Below, one piece after another: positions 7,831-16,810 of a stretch of 64,000 bases of DNA. The translations under genes were made by a program, and so were the position numbers. The notes beneath the pieces were generated by a model that saw nothing but the letters and a program-made list of their open reading frames with translations, ran no database searches and had not been told where the DNA came from. The DNA is taken from positions 55,919 through 119,918 of the forward strand of contig NZ_SDKM01000015.1 of NCBI RefSeq assembly GCF_004519545.1, in the 5' to 3' direction. Numbering within the stretch: the stretch's first letter is position 1; the number at the start of each line of letters is the position of its first letter. Source of the stretch: Nocardioides guangzhouensis (GTDB lineage: Bacteria > Actinomycetota > Actinomycetes > Propionibacteriales > Nocardioidaceae).

Positions 7831-9018
7831 TCACCTCCTCAGTCGGAGACGGCGTCCCCGGTTGCGGCTGTCGTCCTCGGTCGGCTCGACCAGCTCTGCC
7901 AGATGCGAGTCGCCCACCTCGGACGACAGGCGCTGCGCCAGCTCCTTGAAGGCTCGGCTGGCAGCGTGGTTGGGCTGGCTGACGATGATCGGCGTGCCGG
8001 CGTTCGTCGCAGCCGCGATGTCGGTGGACGTCGGGATCGGGACGCTCACCGGCATCGACAGGATCTGCTCGACCTTGGCGTCGTCGAGCCCGACCGCGTC
8101 GTCGGCCCGGTTGAGCACCAGGTGACGGTGGTCGACGGCGATGTTGAGCAGGTCGAGCGTCTCGAGGGCGACCTTGACGTTCTTCAGCGTCGGGACGTCC
8201 AGGGTCGCGAGGATGATGCACTCGTCGGTCTCGTCGAGCGCCTGGAGGGTCAGCTCGTCGAAGCTGGGGCAGGTGTCGACGACCACGTAGTCGAACTCCT
8301 GTCCCAATGTCCGGAGCACTCGCGCGATGAGGGTGGCCGAGACCCGGTCCCGGGCGTCCGGCCCGGCCGGCGCCGCCAGGATCATCAGGGAGTCCTCGTG
8401 GCGTGTCAGCAGGCCCTCGACCATCGAGTAGTCGAGCAGGTCCTCGGCGCCGATCATCTCCTCGATGGTGTGCGCCGGGAACAGCTGCATCGTGATCGCG
8501 ACGTCGCCGAACGCGAGGTCGAGGTCGACCAGGCAGACCTTGCGTGATCCGCCGTCGCCGAGGGCGAGGGCGAGGTTGACAGCCGTCGTGGTCTTGCCGA
8601 CCCCACCCTTGGGGGAGAAGACCGTGACCACGTGCCCGGTCTTGCCGGTGCCCGACCCACCGTGCAGCGCCAGCCACAGCTGGTGGGCGCGCTGGACCGC
8701 ATCGCGGATGCCCTCCTCGTCCTCGAGGCGCACGACGTCCCGGCAGCCGGCCTGCATCGCCCGGTAGAGCACGTCGGTGTCGAAGCCGTCGCGGACCAGG
8801 ATCACGCTGGTGGAGGGCCGCGTGTAGCGCAGACCCTCGGAGATCGTGATGGCTTCATCGAGCGACACGTTCGGGCCGATCACGACGGCGTACTCGTCCG
8901 TTCGGTGGGCTAGCCACGAGTCCAGCTTGTCGGCGCTGTTGATGCCGTGGCTCCCTGCGGGGAGGAAGGGCGCAAGCGCCTCGATGCTCCCGGGGTCAGG
9001 CTCGATGATGACGGGCAT
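7831..9018 (-). CDS. tadZ: TadZ/CpaE, ParA-like pilus localisation ATPase
   Basis: This 395-residue protein has a receiver-like N-terminal domain (1-~110) without a clear phosphoacceptor, then a MinD/ParA-type P-loop ATPase with the deviant Walker A KGGVGKT at 137-143, a switch region in VDLDLAFGDVAIT and VVVDTCPSFDE. TadZ proteins position the Tad machine at the cell pole or membrane. A small Gly-rich stretch before the P-loop (GGSGTGKTGH) mimics a second Walker A but is short and probably not a separate site. The C-terminus is Arg-rich. Confidence 0.93.
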   Translation of the reverse strand: MPVIIEPDPGSIEALAPFLPAGSHGINSADKLDSWLAHRTDEYAVVIGPNVSLDEAITISEGLRYTRPSTSVILVRDGFDTDVLYRAMQAGCRDVVRLEDEEGIRDAVQRAHQLWLALHGGSGTGKTGHVVTVFSPKGGVGKTTTAVNLALALGDGGSRKVCLVDLDLAFGDVAITMQLFPAHTIEEMIGAEDLLDYSMVEGLLTRHEDSLMILAAPAGPDARDRVSATLIARVLRTLGQEFDYVVVDTCPSFDELTLQALDETDECIILATLDVPTLKNVKVALETLDLLNIAVDHRHLVLNRADDAVGLDDAKVEQILSMPVSVPIPTSTDIAAATNAGTPIIVSQPNHAASRAFKELAQRLSSEVGDSHLAELVEPTEDDSRNRGRRLRLRR

Positions 9019-9027
9019 GGGTGTCCC

Positions 9028-9762
9028 TCACTGGAAGAGGTTCTGCTCGAGGGTCGGCGGCGACTTCTTCACCGTCGTCTTGTTGGTGAGCAGGCCCACC
9101 GAGAGCTCGCCGTTGGCCACGGCGTAGAAGACCTTCTGAGCGTCAGCGGAGTTCACCGCCAGCGTCATGAGCGTCTGGGGCACCTCCTCGGTCGTCTGCT
9201 CGCCGTCCTTCGTCGTCTTGGTCGACGTGATGGTCGAGGTGTCACCGATGCCGATGACCTTGACCCGCTCGAGCAGCAGCTGAGCGAGGGGCACCTGGTC
9301 GGCGACCCGGTTCAGCGTCACGTACACCGCGACGTCGGAGCCGGGCGTGACGAAGCCGGACACCCGGCCCGGGTCGGTGAGGTTGACGGAGATCGCCATC
9401 ATGTCCTCGGGGATCGCGAGCGCTGTGGACGCGACCGCCTGGTCGCCCCAGTTGCTCGTCGTGACCTGCTCCCCTGTGAAGATGGTCTGGGTGGCGACCC
9501 GGCCGGAGAGCCCGCTCAGGTCGGTCTGATACCCCTCGATCAGCGAGCTCTTGGCCACAGGCTGGAGCTCGAACTTTCCGGCCGTGACGGCGTCGTTGAA
9601 CTTCTCACCCGCCTCGACCTGCTTGACCGCCGTCAGCACCTTCACGGTGTCGTACTCGTCGGCGGCACGACCGTCGGCGTTCTGTGCGTACAGGAACACC
9701 ATGAGGGTGCCCAGGGCAGCAATCAGCGCGGCGACGGGGAGAAGGAACTTGCGGCGACCCAT
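9028..9762 (-). CDS. cpaB: CpaB/RcpC, Flp pilus assembly protein with SAF domain
   Basis: This 244-residue protein has an N-terminal membrane anchor (~5-24, FLLPVAALIAALGTLMVFLY), a SAF/beta-clip domain (~40-105), and an RcpC-type domain containing the conserved AIPEDMMAISVNLTDPGRVSGFVTPGSDVAVYVT stretch in shorter runs. It acts in the periplasm or cell wall space during pilus assembly. It is the first gene of the operon. The start at ATG 9762 has a weak AGTAGG upstream, and it is followed by tadZ after 9 nt. Confidence 0.9.
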   Translation of the reverse strand: MGRRKFLLPVAALIAALGTLMVFLYAQNADGRAADEYDTVKVLTAVKQVEAGEKFNDAVTAGKFELQPVAKSSLIEGYQTDLSGLSGRVATQTIFTGEQVTTSNWGDQAVASTALAIPEDMMAISVNLTDPGRVSGFVTPGSDVAVYVTLNRVADQVPLAQLLLERVKVIGIGDTSTITSTKTTKDGEQTTEEVPQTLMTLAVNSADAQKVFYAVANGELSVGLLTNKTTVKKSPPTLEQNLFQ

Positions 9763-10028
9763 GGCACCTACTTATGGCCGGACAGGCGGTCCCCGGGCAG
9801 CGCCGAGGGTCGTACCTGTTGGAGAGAGATGGTTGCGAAGAGAACCCTGCCGGAGATTGTCACTCGGAACTCACTGTTTCCCACAGATGACCGGTTCTTA
9901 CTAGTCATGCTGCAGAAAATTGGCCACCACCAGTGCCCGTTCGGACTATCAGGATCGGCCGATCGGCCGGAACCGGGGCAATTCGGACACGGAATGCCCG
10001 GAACGGGTGCGCGGGCGCGCCGGTCGGT
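9763..10028. other. Intergenic region upstream of the tad operon
   Basis: No gene was found in these 266 nt. The stretch holds a locally AT-rich patch (9895-9935) that could carry the tad operon promoter on the minus strand, and the palindrome GATCGGCCGATC (9953-9964), which lies just past the end of the fatty-acyl ligase gene. No convincing -35/-10 pair could be fixed by eye. Confidence 0.4.
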
Positions 10029-11828
10029 CTAGCGCGTGTAGAGCGCGGCCACCTCGTCGCGGAACTCGCGCATGACGACCGACCGCTTGAGCTTGAGGCT
10101 CGGCGTGAGCTGTCCGCCCTCCTCGGTCCAGTCGTCGGGGAGGATCACGAACTTCCGGATCGCCTCGGCCTGGGACACCGCCTTGTTGGCGTCCTCGACC
10201 GCGGTCTCGATCGCCGCTCGGAGGTCGGCGTCGTCGACGTGGTCGGCCACGCTGCCGCTCTTGCCGTGCTCGGCGGCCCAGGCGGGGAAGGACTCGGGAT
10301 CGATCGTGACCAGCGCCGCGATGAACGGCTGGCCGTCGCCGACCACCATGCACTGGCTCACCAGCAGGTGGGCGCGCAGCCGGTCCTCGAGCACGGCGGG
10401 AGCGACGTTCTTGCCGCCGGCGGTCACGAGGATCTCCTTCTTGCGTCCGGTGATCCGCACGAACCCCTCGTCGTCGACCTCGCCCACGTCGCCGGTGTGG
10501 AACCAGCCGTCGCGGTCCAGCGCCTCGCCAGTGGCCGTCTCGTTGCCCCTGTAGCCGGCGAACACCTGGCCGCCGCGGACCAGCAGCTCGCCGTCGTCGG
10601 CGATCCGGACGGCGGTGCCGGGCAACGGACGTCCGACTGTGCCGACCTTGTTCGCGTCGGGGAGGTTCACGGTCACCGCGGCCGTGGTCTCGGTGAGGCC
10701 GTAGCCCTCGAGGACGGTCAGCCCGATCCCGCGGTAGAAGTGGCCGAGCCGCTCGCCGAGCGGGGCGCCGCCGGAGACGGCGTACGTGCAGCGCCCGCCG
10801 AGCGTGGCGCGCAGCTTCGCGTACACGAGCCGGTCGAACAGGGCGTGCTCCGCACGGACCCGCAGCGGGACCTTGCCGGTGTCCTTGCCACGGCTCCAGG
10901 CGATCGCGGCGTCGGCGGCGCGGTCGAAGATCCGGCCCTTGCCGTCGGCGGCGGCGCGCTGTGATGCGGTGTTGAAGACCTTCTCGAACACCCGCGGCAC
11001 GGCCAGGATGAAGGTCGGCCGGAACGCGCCGAGGTCGGCGACGAGGTTCTTGATGTCGGCCGAGTGCCCGAGGCGGACCCGCGCCTTGATCGCCCCGATC
11101 TGGATGATCCGCGCGAACACGTGCGCCAGCGGCAGGAACAGCAGCGTCGACGGCTCCTCGCCGCCCTCGGTGGAGAACAGCTCGTCGAGCTCGGGCACCG
11201 CCACCCCCAGCTCGAACATGAAGTTGGCATGGGTGAGCATGCAGCCCTTGGGCCGGCCGGTGGTGCCCGAGGTGTAGATCAGCGTGGCGAGGTCGAGCGG
11301 CGTGGTGGTGGTGCGGCGCTTCTCGAGGTCGTCGTCCGGCACGTCGGCACCCAGCCGGGTGAGCACGTCGATGGCGCCGTCGTCGATGGTCCACACGTGG
11401 TGGAGGTCGGGGAGGTCGCCGCGCAGGCCGCTGACCCGGGCCAGGTGGTCGGCGCCCTCGGCGACCACGGCCCTGGCGCCGGAGTCCGAGAGGATCCAGC
11501 CGATCTGCTCGGCCGACGAGGTCTCGTAGACGGGGACGGTCACCGCCCCGGCGAACCAGATCGCGTAGTCGATCAGGGTCCACTCGTAGCGGGTCTTGGA
11601 GATCAGGGCCACGCGGTCGCCGGGCTCGACGCCGGCCGCCACGAGGCCCTTCGCGACGGCGACCACCTCCTCGCGGAACCGCTCGGCGGTCACGTCCACC
11701 CAGCCGTCGCGGGTGTTGCGGCTGAACACGACCGCATCGGGGTGGTCCGTGGCATTGCGGACGACGTCGTCGGTGAGGTTGCCGGTGGCGGGGATCTCCA
11801 CCGACAGGGGGGTCGAGAACTCGCGCAC
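10029..11828 (-). CDS. fadD15: Long-chain fatty acid-CoA ligase, FadD15 type
   Basis: This 599-residue AMP-dependent synthetase has the AMP-binding signature LIYTSGTTGRPKG at 184-196, a GYGLTE motif, and the C-terminal GWFHTGDVG and GRKKEI motifs. It activates long-chain fatty acids as acyl-AMP and then acyl-CoA in the cytoplasm. The GTG start at 11828 follows AAGGAG by 6 nt. It is divergent from the SRPBCC/ArsA operon, the arrangement I recall for fadD15 and Rv2185c-Rv2184c in M. tuberculosis. A 10-bp palindrome lies in its promoter region. Confidence 0.93.
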   Translation of the reverse strand: MREFSTPLSVEIPATGNLTDDVVRNATDHPDAVVFSRNTRDGWVDVTAERFREEVVAVAKGLVAAGVEPGDRVALISKTRYEWTLIDYAIWFAGAVTVPVYETSSAEQIGWILSDSGARAVVAEGADHLARVSGLRGDLPDLHHVWTIDDGAIDVLTRLGADVPDDDLEKRRTTTTPLDLATLIYTSGTTGRPKGCMLTHANFMFELGVAVPELDELFSTEGGEEPSTLLFLPLAHVFARIIQIGAIKARVRLGHSADIKNLVADLGAFRPTFILAVPRVFEKVFNTASQRAAADGKGRIFDRAADAAIAWSRGKDTGKVPLRVRAEHALFDRLVYAKLRATLGGRCTYAVSGGAPLGERLGHFYRGIGLTVLEGYGLTETTAAVTVNLPDANKVGTVGRPLPGTAVRIADDGELLVRGGQVFAGYRGNETATGEALDRDGWFHTGDVGEVDDEGFVRITGRKKEILVTAGGKNVAPAVLEDRLRAHLLVSQCMVVGDGQPFIAALVTIDPESFPAWAAEHGKSGSVADHVDDADLRAAIETAVEDANKAVSQAEAIRKFVILPDDWTEEGGQLTPSLKLKRSVVMREFRDEVAALYTR

Positions 11829-11845
11829 GCGTTGCTCCTTGCTAC

Positions 11846-11855
11846 GAACCGGTTC
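11846..11855. promoter_or_regulatory. Palindrome GAACCGGTTC in the fadD15 promoter region
   Basis: A perfect 10-bp palindrome lies just downstream of a TAGCCT hexamer (minus strand, 11862-11867) and before the fadD15 ribosome-binding site. That is where a repressor operator would sit. This rests on position only. Confidence 0.3.
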
Positions 11856-11985
11856 ACCAGCAGGCTACCGGCGCCGGACGGCGGTCCGGTATCCGGTACG
11901 CTCGCTGCTCTCGGGCGCCCGGGCTCCGGTGCCCGATCGGCACGCTGCACGGACCAAAGCCGCACGGACCACTCCAGGGGACACG

Positions 11986-12426
11986 ATGGCCGAACAGACC
12001 ACCTCGTCGATCGTCGTCGACGCCGAGCCGTCGGCCGTGATGGCGGTGATCGGTGACTTCCCGGCGTACCCCCAGTGGGCCAAGGGCGTGAAGACCGCCG
12101 ACGTGCGCAGGACCAATCCCGACGGTTCCGCGGACCAGGTGTTCTTCGAGCTCGACGTGTCGCCGATCAAGGACGAGTACACCCTCGTCTACGACTGGGA
12201 CGGTGACCGCCAGGTCACCTGGAAGCTGGTCGAGGGCAAGATGCTGCGCGCCCTGGACGGCGCCTATGTCCTGCGCGACCTGGGCAACGGCGCGACCGAG
12301 GTGACCTACCGACTCTCCCTCGACGTCTCGATCCCGCTGATCGGCATGCTCAAGCGCAAGGGCGAGAAGATCCTGATCGACACCGCGCTCAAGGGGCTCA
12401 AGAAGCGCGTCGAGTCGCTCGCCTGA
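11986..12426 (+). CDS. SRPBCC-family (START/polyketide cyclase fold) protein
   Basis: This 146-residue protein starts at ATG 11986, 5 nt after AGGGGA; the longer open frame upstream is not used. The N-terminal SSIVVDAEPSAVMAVIGDFPAYPQW is typical of the SRPBCC hydrophobic-ligand fold. Homologues beside ArsA-like ATPases (Rv2185c in M. tuberculosis) have no firmly assigned substrate; lipid or isoprenoid binding is likely. It is the first gene of a tight operon with ArsA, DUF5304 and a ROK kinase. Confidence 0.85.
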   Translation: MAEQTTSSIVVDAEPSAVMAVIGDFPAYPQWAKGVKTADVRRTNPDGSADQVFFELDVSPIKDEYTLVYDWDGDRQVTWKLVEGKMLRALDGAYVLRDLGNGATEVTYRLSLDVSIPLIGMLKRKGEKILIDTALKGLKKRVESLA

Positions 12427-12446
12427 CGGGGTCCTGGCCCGAGACC

Positions 12447-13616
12447 GTGCGCATCATCCTGTTCACCGGCAAGGGCGGCGTCGGCAAGTCCACCGTCGCC
12501 GCCAGTACGTCGGCGCTCGCGGCGTCCCGTGGTCAGCGGACGCTGGTCCTCTCCACGGACGCGGCCCACTCGCTCGCCGACGCGTTCGGCGCCCGCGTCG
12601 GGTCCGAGCCCACCGAGGTGGCGCCCCGGCTCTTCGTCCAGCAGGTCGACGCCCAGCAGCGCTTCGAGCAGTCGTGGGCGGACATCCAGCGCTACCTCCT
12701 CTCGGTCCTCGACGTCGCCGGCGTGGACCCGGTCGCGGCCGAGGAGCTGACCGTGATCCCTGGTGCCGAGGAGGTGCTGGCCCTGCTCGAGCTGCGGCTG
12801 CACGCGCTCTCCGGTGACTGGGACCTGGTGGTCGTCGACTGTGCCCCGACCGCCGAGACGCTGCGGCTGCTGGCCCTCCCGGAGGCGCTCGGGTGGTACA
12901 TGCAGCGCGTGTTCCCGGTCGAGCGGCGGGTGGTCAAGGCGCTCAAGCCGGTGCTGACCAGGGCGGCCGGGGTGCCGATGCCCGGCGACTCCGTGTTCGA
13001 CGCGATCCAGCGGCTGCACGACGAGCTGGACGAGGTGCGCGACCTGCTGGCGGGCCCCGACTCCAGCGTCCGGCTGGTGCTGACGCCCGAGAGCGTCGTG
13101 CTGGCCGAGGCCCGGCGCTCCTTCACGACCCTGTCCCTGTTCGGCTACCGCGTCGACGGGGTCGTCGCCAACCGCGTGTTCCCCGAGGCGGAGGGCGACA
13201 GCTGGCGCGCCGGCTGGGTGGCGGCGCAGTCGCATGTCCTCGAGGAGGTCGAGCAGTCGTTCCCGGGCCTGCCGCTGTGGCGCTCGGTCTACCGCGCGGG
13301 TGAGCCGGTGGGGGTCGACGCGCTGCGGCAGCTCGCCACCGAGGTCTATGACGGCACCGACCCCTTGGCCGCGCCGGCCGGCGACGGGCCGCTGCGGATC
13401 ACCCGCAACAGCGCGGGCGCGGTGCTGCGGCTGGACCTTCCGTTCGTCACTCGGGGTGAGGTGGATCTCGCCAGGCACGGCGACGAGCTGGTGGTGACCG
13501 TGGGGTCGTATCGTCGGCTGCTGTCCCTGCCGCCGGGCCTGGCCCGGCACCGGGTGACCGGGGCCCGGGTGGACGAGGGGGCCCTGCAGGTGCGGTTCGA
13601 GGAGAGGAACGGATGA
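12447..13616 (+). CDS. ArsA/Get3-family anion-transporting ATPase
   Basis: This 389-residue protein has the deviant Walker A GKGGVGKST at 8-16, switch I TDAAHSLADAF, and a VVDCAPTAETLRLL motif. There is no arsB, arsC or arsD beside it, and no tandem second ATPase half, so an arsenite pump role is unlikely. Actinobacterial homologues are of unknown function and may deliver membrane clients. GTG start at 12447, 20 nt after the SRPBCC stop. The end overlaps the DUF5304 start as ATGA, so their products are probably needed together. Confidence 0.87.
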   Translation: MRIILFTGKGGVGKSTVAASTSALAASRGQRTLVLSTDAAHSLADAFGARVGSEPTEVAPRLFVQQVDAQQRFEQSWADIQRYLLSVLDVAGVDPVAAEELTVIPGAEEVLALLELRLHALSGDWDLVVVDCAPTAETLRLLALPEALGWYMQRVFPVERRVVKALKPVLTRAAGVPMPGDSVFDAIQRLHDELDEVRDLLAGPDSSVRLVLTPESVVLAEARRSFTTLSLFGYRVDGVVANRVFPEAEGDSWRAGWVAAQSHVLEEVEQSFPGLPLWRSVYRAGEPVGVDALRQLATEVYDGTDPLAAPAGDGPLRITRNSAGAVLRLDLPFVTRGEVDLARHGDELVVTVGSYRRLLSLPPGLARHRVTGARVDEGALQVRFEERNG

Positions 13617-14044
13617 GCGAGACCGGTGGCGGCGGGGACGGGCGGCCGCAGGACCCCGTGGGATCGGTGACAGAGGAGGCCGCCAAGTTGCTCGGCGCTC
13701 TGTCGGGATGGGCCCGCACCCACGGCAGCGAGGCCGGGCAGAACCTCGGGCACGGCCTGGCCGACGCGTTCCACGAGCTGGACCAGCACATCGCGACCGG
13801 GAGCCCCGAGTGCCGCTACTGTCCGGTGTGCCGGGTGGTGCACGTCGTACGCGAGGGCAGCCCGGAGGTGCGCGCCCACCTGGCGCTCGCCGGGGCCAAC
13901 CTGATGCAGGCCGCGGCGGCGCTGATGGCGGCGGCCGTGCCGGAGGAGAAGCGCCGGCAGGGTGGCGTCGAGCGCATCGACCTCGACGACGCGGGTGACG
14001 ACACGGACTGGGACGGGGACGACGAGTGGCCGGAGGGCGAATGA
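13613..14044 (+). CDS. DUF5304-family protein with a CxxC pair
   Basis: This 143-residue soluble protein has an amphipathic helical region (~15-65), then CRYCPVCRVVHVVRE (a CxxCxxC knuckle that could bind metal), a helical segment (~85-110) and a strongly acidic tail (DDAGDDTDWDGDDEWPEGE). The family is confined to actinobacteria and sits next to the ArsA-like ATPase. It is coupled to neighbours on both sides by 4-nt overlaps. Function is unknown; a partner or client adaptor of the ATPase is a reasonable guess. Confidence 0.75.
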   Translation: MSETGGGGDGRPQDPVGSVTEEAAKLLGALSGWARTHGSEAGQNLGHGLADAFHELDQHIATGSPECRYCPVCRVVHVVREGSPEVRAHLALAGANLMQAAAALMAAAVPEEKRRQGGVERIDLDDAGDDTDWDGDDEWPEGE

Positions 14045-14985
14045 CCCACACCATCGGTGTCGACGTCGGTGGCACGAAGATCGCCGCCGGTGTCGTGGAC
14101 CAGGACGGCCGGGTGGTCGCGAAGACCAAGGTCACCTCGCCGGCCAAGGACCCGGCGGCCATCGAGACCAGCATCGAGAAGATGGTGGCCGAGCTCCGCG
14201 AGAAGCACGAGGTGGCAGCGGTCGGTGTGTCTGCCGCAGGCTTCGTGGACGCCGCCCGCGCCAAGGTCTACTTCGCGCCCAACATCGCCTGGCGCGACGT
14301 CGCGCTCAAGGAGGACCTCGAGGAGCGGGTCGGGCTCCCGGTGGTCGTCGAGAACGACGGCAACGCGGCTGCCTGGGGCGAGTTCACGTTCGGGGCCGCC
14401 CAGGAGCTCTCCGACGACCTCCTGCTGGTGACCATCGGCACCGGCGTCGGCGGCGGCGTCGTGATGGACGGGCAGCTCTACCGCGGAACCTTCGGCATCG
14501 CCGGCGAGGTCGGACACATCCGGATCGAGCGCGAGGGTCGGCTGTGTGGCTGCGGGCTGCACGGTTGCCTCGAGCAGTACGCCAGCGGCTCCGCCCTGGT
14601 GGCCGACACCCACGACGCCGTACGCCGCGGAGCCGAGGGCGCCGGGCCGCTGCTGGAGCAGGCCGGGGGAGACGTGGAGCGGATCACCGGCCCGATGATC
14701 ACGCTCGCCGCGCAGGCCGGCGACCCATTCGCCCAGGAGCGCCTCGCGGTGCTCGGCGGCTGGCTGGGTGAGGGCGTGGCCACGCTGGTCGCCGTGCTCG
14801 ACCCCGGCGTGGTCGTCATTGGCGGCGGCGTGAGCGAGGCCGGCGACCTGCTGCTCGACCCGGTGCGGCGTTCCCTGGAGGCCCATCTCACCGGCGCCGG
14901 GCACCGTCCGGTGCCCGAGGTCCGCGCCGCCACCCTGGGCAACGACGCGGGCATGATCGGGGCGGCGCACCTCGCGCTGCCCTGA
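14041..14985 (+). CDS. glk: ROK-family glucokinase
   Basis: This 314-residue sugar kinase has the phosphate motif DVGGTKIAAGVV (8-19), catalytic Asp in VVENDGNAAAWGE, the IGTGVGGGVV loop, and the ROK zinc motif CGCGLHGCLEQYASG. It phosphorylates glucose with ATP (some actinobacterial members also accept polyphosphate). The start at 14041 overlaps the DUF5304 stop as ATGA. It converges on the TadG-like gene, 15 nt away. Confidence 0.9.
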   Translation: MTHTIGVDVGGTKIAAGVVDQDGRVVAKTKVTSPAKDPAAIETSIEKMVAELREKHEVAAVGVSAAGFVDAARAKVYFAPNIAWRDVALKEDLEERVGLPVVVENDGNAAAWGEFTFGAAQELSDDLLLVTIGTGVGGGVVMDGQLYRGTFGIAGEVGHIRIEREGRLCGCGLHGCLEQYASGSALVADTHDAVRRGAEGAGPLLEQAGGDVERITGPMITLAAQAGDPFAQERLAVLGGWLGEGVATLVAVLDPGVVVIGGGVSEAGDLLLDPVRRSLEAHLTGAGHRPVPEVRAATLGNDAGMIGAAHLALP

Positions 14986-15000
14986 GCCCGTTGACGACGG

Positions 15001-16809
15001 TCAGTCGATCATGCGGACGATGCGAGGCCCCACGCCGAAGTAGGTGGTGAGTGCACCGCCCGTGCGGCTGGGCAGGGCGTTCGAGTTGAAGAAGATCACC
15101 TTCATCGTCTTGATCTGGTTCTGCTCGATCACGATGCCATTGCCGGGCGAGTTCCCGACCGGGGCGGTGGCCGTGTTCGAACCCTTGACCGACGACGACG
15201 CGACGTCCTCGTCGGTCAGGAACGCCGGGCGGAAGTCGATGATGGAGTACTTGTTGCTGCCGCCATTTGCCGGCTGGACATGAAGGACCGGCACGAAGAA
15301 GAACCGCGGGGAGTCGTAGATCGACTCGTCGAGCACCGCGTCCCCGCTGTAGTTCTTGTCCGCGACGGTGGCCAGGGAGGCCCCGTCGGTGAGGAAGCAG
15401 CTGAGCACGTCGTTGTTGATCGAGTAGTTCGTGTTCTGGATCCGGGCAGTGGCGTTGGACGACGAGCCCCCGGGCCCACAGCCGGGTGTGGTGCTCTCGG
15501 TCGTCAGGCGTCCCGGCGTGCTCCCGACCCCGGTGATCATTCCCGCGGTGGCAGCGAGTGCCGGCAGCCCGGTGTCGGTGTCCACACAGTTGGTGCCGGG
15601 CTTCAACCCGGGGTTGGGCAGCCCGCTGGTCACGGCACCGTTGACACCGTTGGAGCAGGTGCCGCTGGATGTCCACGATGAGTGGACAGTCAGCGTCATC
15701 GGCTCCTGCAGGTTGGTGGCCATGTTCATCGCGAGCTGGTCGTTCTGGGAGCTCACGTCGGTCCGTGGGAACTTGAGCGTGCCGAAGTTTCCGTCGTTAG
15801 ACCCCGCATCGCACTCGAGGACCGGCTCGCCGACGCGCAGGGGGATCGACTGGTTCTTGTCTGACCACAGACCGGTGCTCGAGGTGGCGGTGTCCCGGTT
15901 CCAGACCCGGATGTACCAGACCTGCTCGCTGGTCGCCACGGACTGGGGGACGACGAATCTGATCGTGTGTGCGCTGTTCCCGCTCGTCGTGTAGTTCACC
16001 ATGGGAGACAGCGTGTGCGTCGAACCGGTGTCGTCGATGAAGCTCGCGGCCTCGACGGGCGCGGCCCCCGAGGCTGGGAAGAAGCCGACCTTGGTGGTGC
16101 GAGTCCACGCCTTGCCCGTGAGCATGATCGTGGCGCCAGTCGTGTTCAACGGGATCTGCGCAGTGTCCGACCCCGTGAGCTCGGTGCCGTTCACTTCCGA
16201 GTTGTTCGCGAGCGGCGGGACGGCCACCGGACTGACCTGACCGTTGGCCGGGTCGGTGATCGTCTGTCGACCGTAGTCACAGGGTGTGACGGCGTAGACG
16301 GGGAGCGCCCCCAAGGGGGAGAACACCGCCACCGTGGCACGACCCTGGACGTCGGTGTTCTCGTTCTCGCAGGGGCCGTCGTCGCCCACGCTGAAGATGC
16401 AGGCGAATCCGTTCTCGACCCGCTCCAGGGGCGTGATGACCTGCAGCCCTCCATTTGCCCACCTGACCTCTCCGTCGGTCAGGTCGCCGTTCGTCAGCTG
16501 GGTGTTGCTCGTCACGCAGGCTGTCACCGTGTCCGAGACGCAGGCCCCGTTCCGGTTGAGCGGTTGGTTCTCGTTCATCGAGAGCCGGACCGCGTCGAGC
16601 ACCACGCTCGGGATGGTGCCGCTGGTCTGCCCGGTCAGCTGGCCGCCGGCCGACAATGCTGCAAAGTCAGCCTGTCCCTGGACGTCGGACTTCCTGGCCA
16701 TGGCGTTGCCCAGGTCGACAGCGAAAGCTGACAAGCCGATCAGTACGACCGCCAGGAAGGCGAAGAGGATCGAGTACGCCCCGCGCTCGTCGCGCCGCTT
16801 CGATGCCAT
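15001..16809 (-). CDS. TadG-like pseudopilin with large extracellular domain
   Basis: This 602-residue protein begins with the Tad N-terminal module: polar DERGAYS followed by a membrane helix (~12-34) and GNAMARKSDVQGQADFAAL, a match to TadE/G-like pilus-assembly proteins. The remaining ~560 residues are Thr/Ser/Asn-rich with few charges and scattered cysteines (e.g. CVSDTVTAC, CDYGRQT, CGPGG), suggesting an exported, disulfide-containing domain. Its start is 1 nt after the tadE stop. It may be a minor pilin or tip protein of the Tad pilus encoded 6-9 kb away. Confidence 0.82.
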   Translation of the reverse strand: MASKRRDERGAYSILFAFLAVVLIGLSAFAVDLGNAMARKSDVQGQADFAALSAGGQLTGQTSGTIPSVVLDAVRLSMNENQPLNRNGACVSDTVTACVTSNTQLTNGDLTDGEVRWANGGLQVITPLERVENGFACIFSVGDDGPCENENTDVQGRATVAVFSPLGALPVYAVTPCDYGRQTITDPANGQVSPVAVPPLANNSEVNGTELTGSDTAQIPLNTTGATIMLTGKAWTRTTKVGFFPASGAAPVEAASFIDDTGSTHTLSPMVNYTTSGNSAHTIRFVVPQSVATSEQVWYIRVWNRDTATSSTGLWSDKNQSIPLRVGEPVLECDAGSNDGNFGTLKFPRTDVSSQNDQLAMNMATNLQEPMTLTVHSSWTSSGTCSNGVNGAVTSGLPNPGLKPGTNCVDTDTGLPALAATAGMITGVGSTPGRLTTESTTPGCGPGGSSSNATARIQNTNYSINNDVLSCFLTDGASLATVADKNYSGDAVLDESIYDSPRFFFVPVLHVQPANGGSNKYSIIDFRPAFLTDEDVASSSVKGSNTATAPVGNSPGNGIVIEQNQIKTMKVIFFNSNALPSRTGGALTTYFGVGPRIVRMID

Positions 16810-16810
16810 C

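Noticed and set aside
8600..8650. Second Walker A site in TadZ (GGSGTGKTGH)
   Set aside because: It lies just before the real deviant Walker A KGGVGKT and has no fold around it, so it is probably a linker.
10029..11583. Arg-rich 544-residue open frame overlapping fadD15
   Set aside because: It is an out-of-frame reading of the ligase gene on the same strand, without start signals or a recognisable domain.
12447..13616. Arsenite pump ATPase (ArsA) annotation
   Set aside because: There is no arsB, arsR or arsD nearby and only one ATPase half, so the name is kept at family level.
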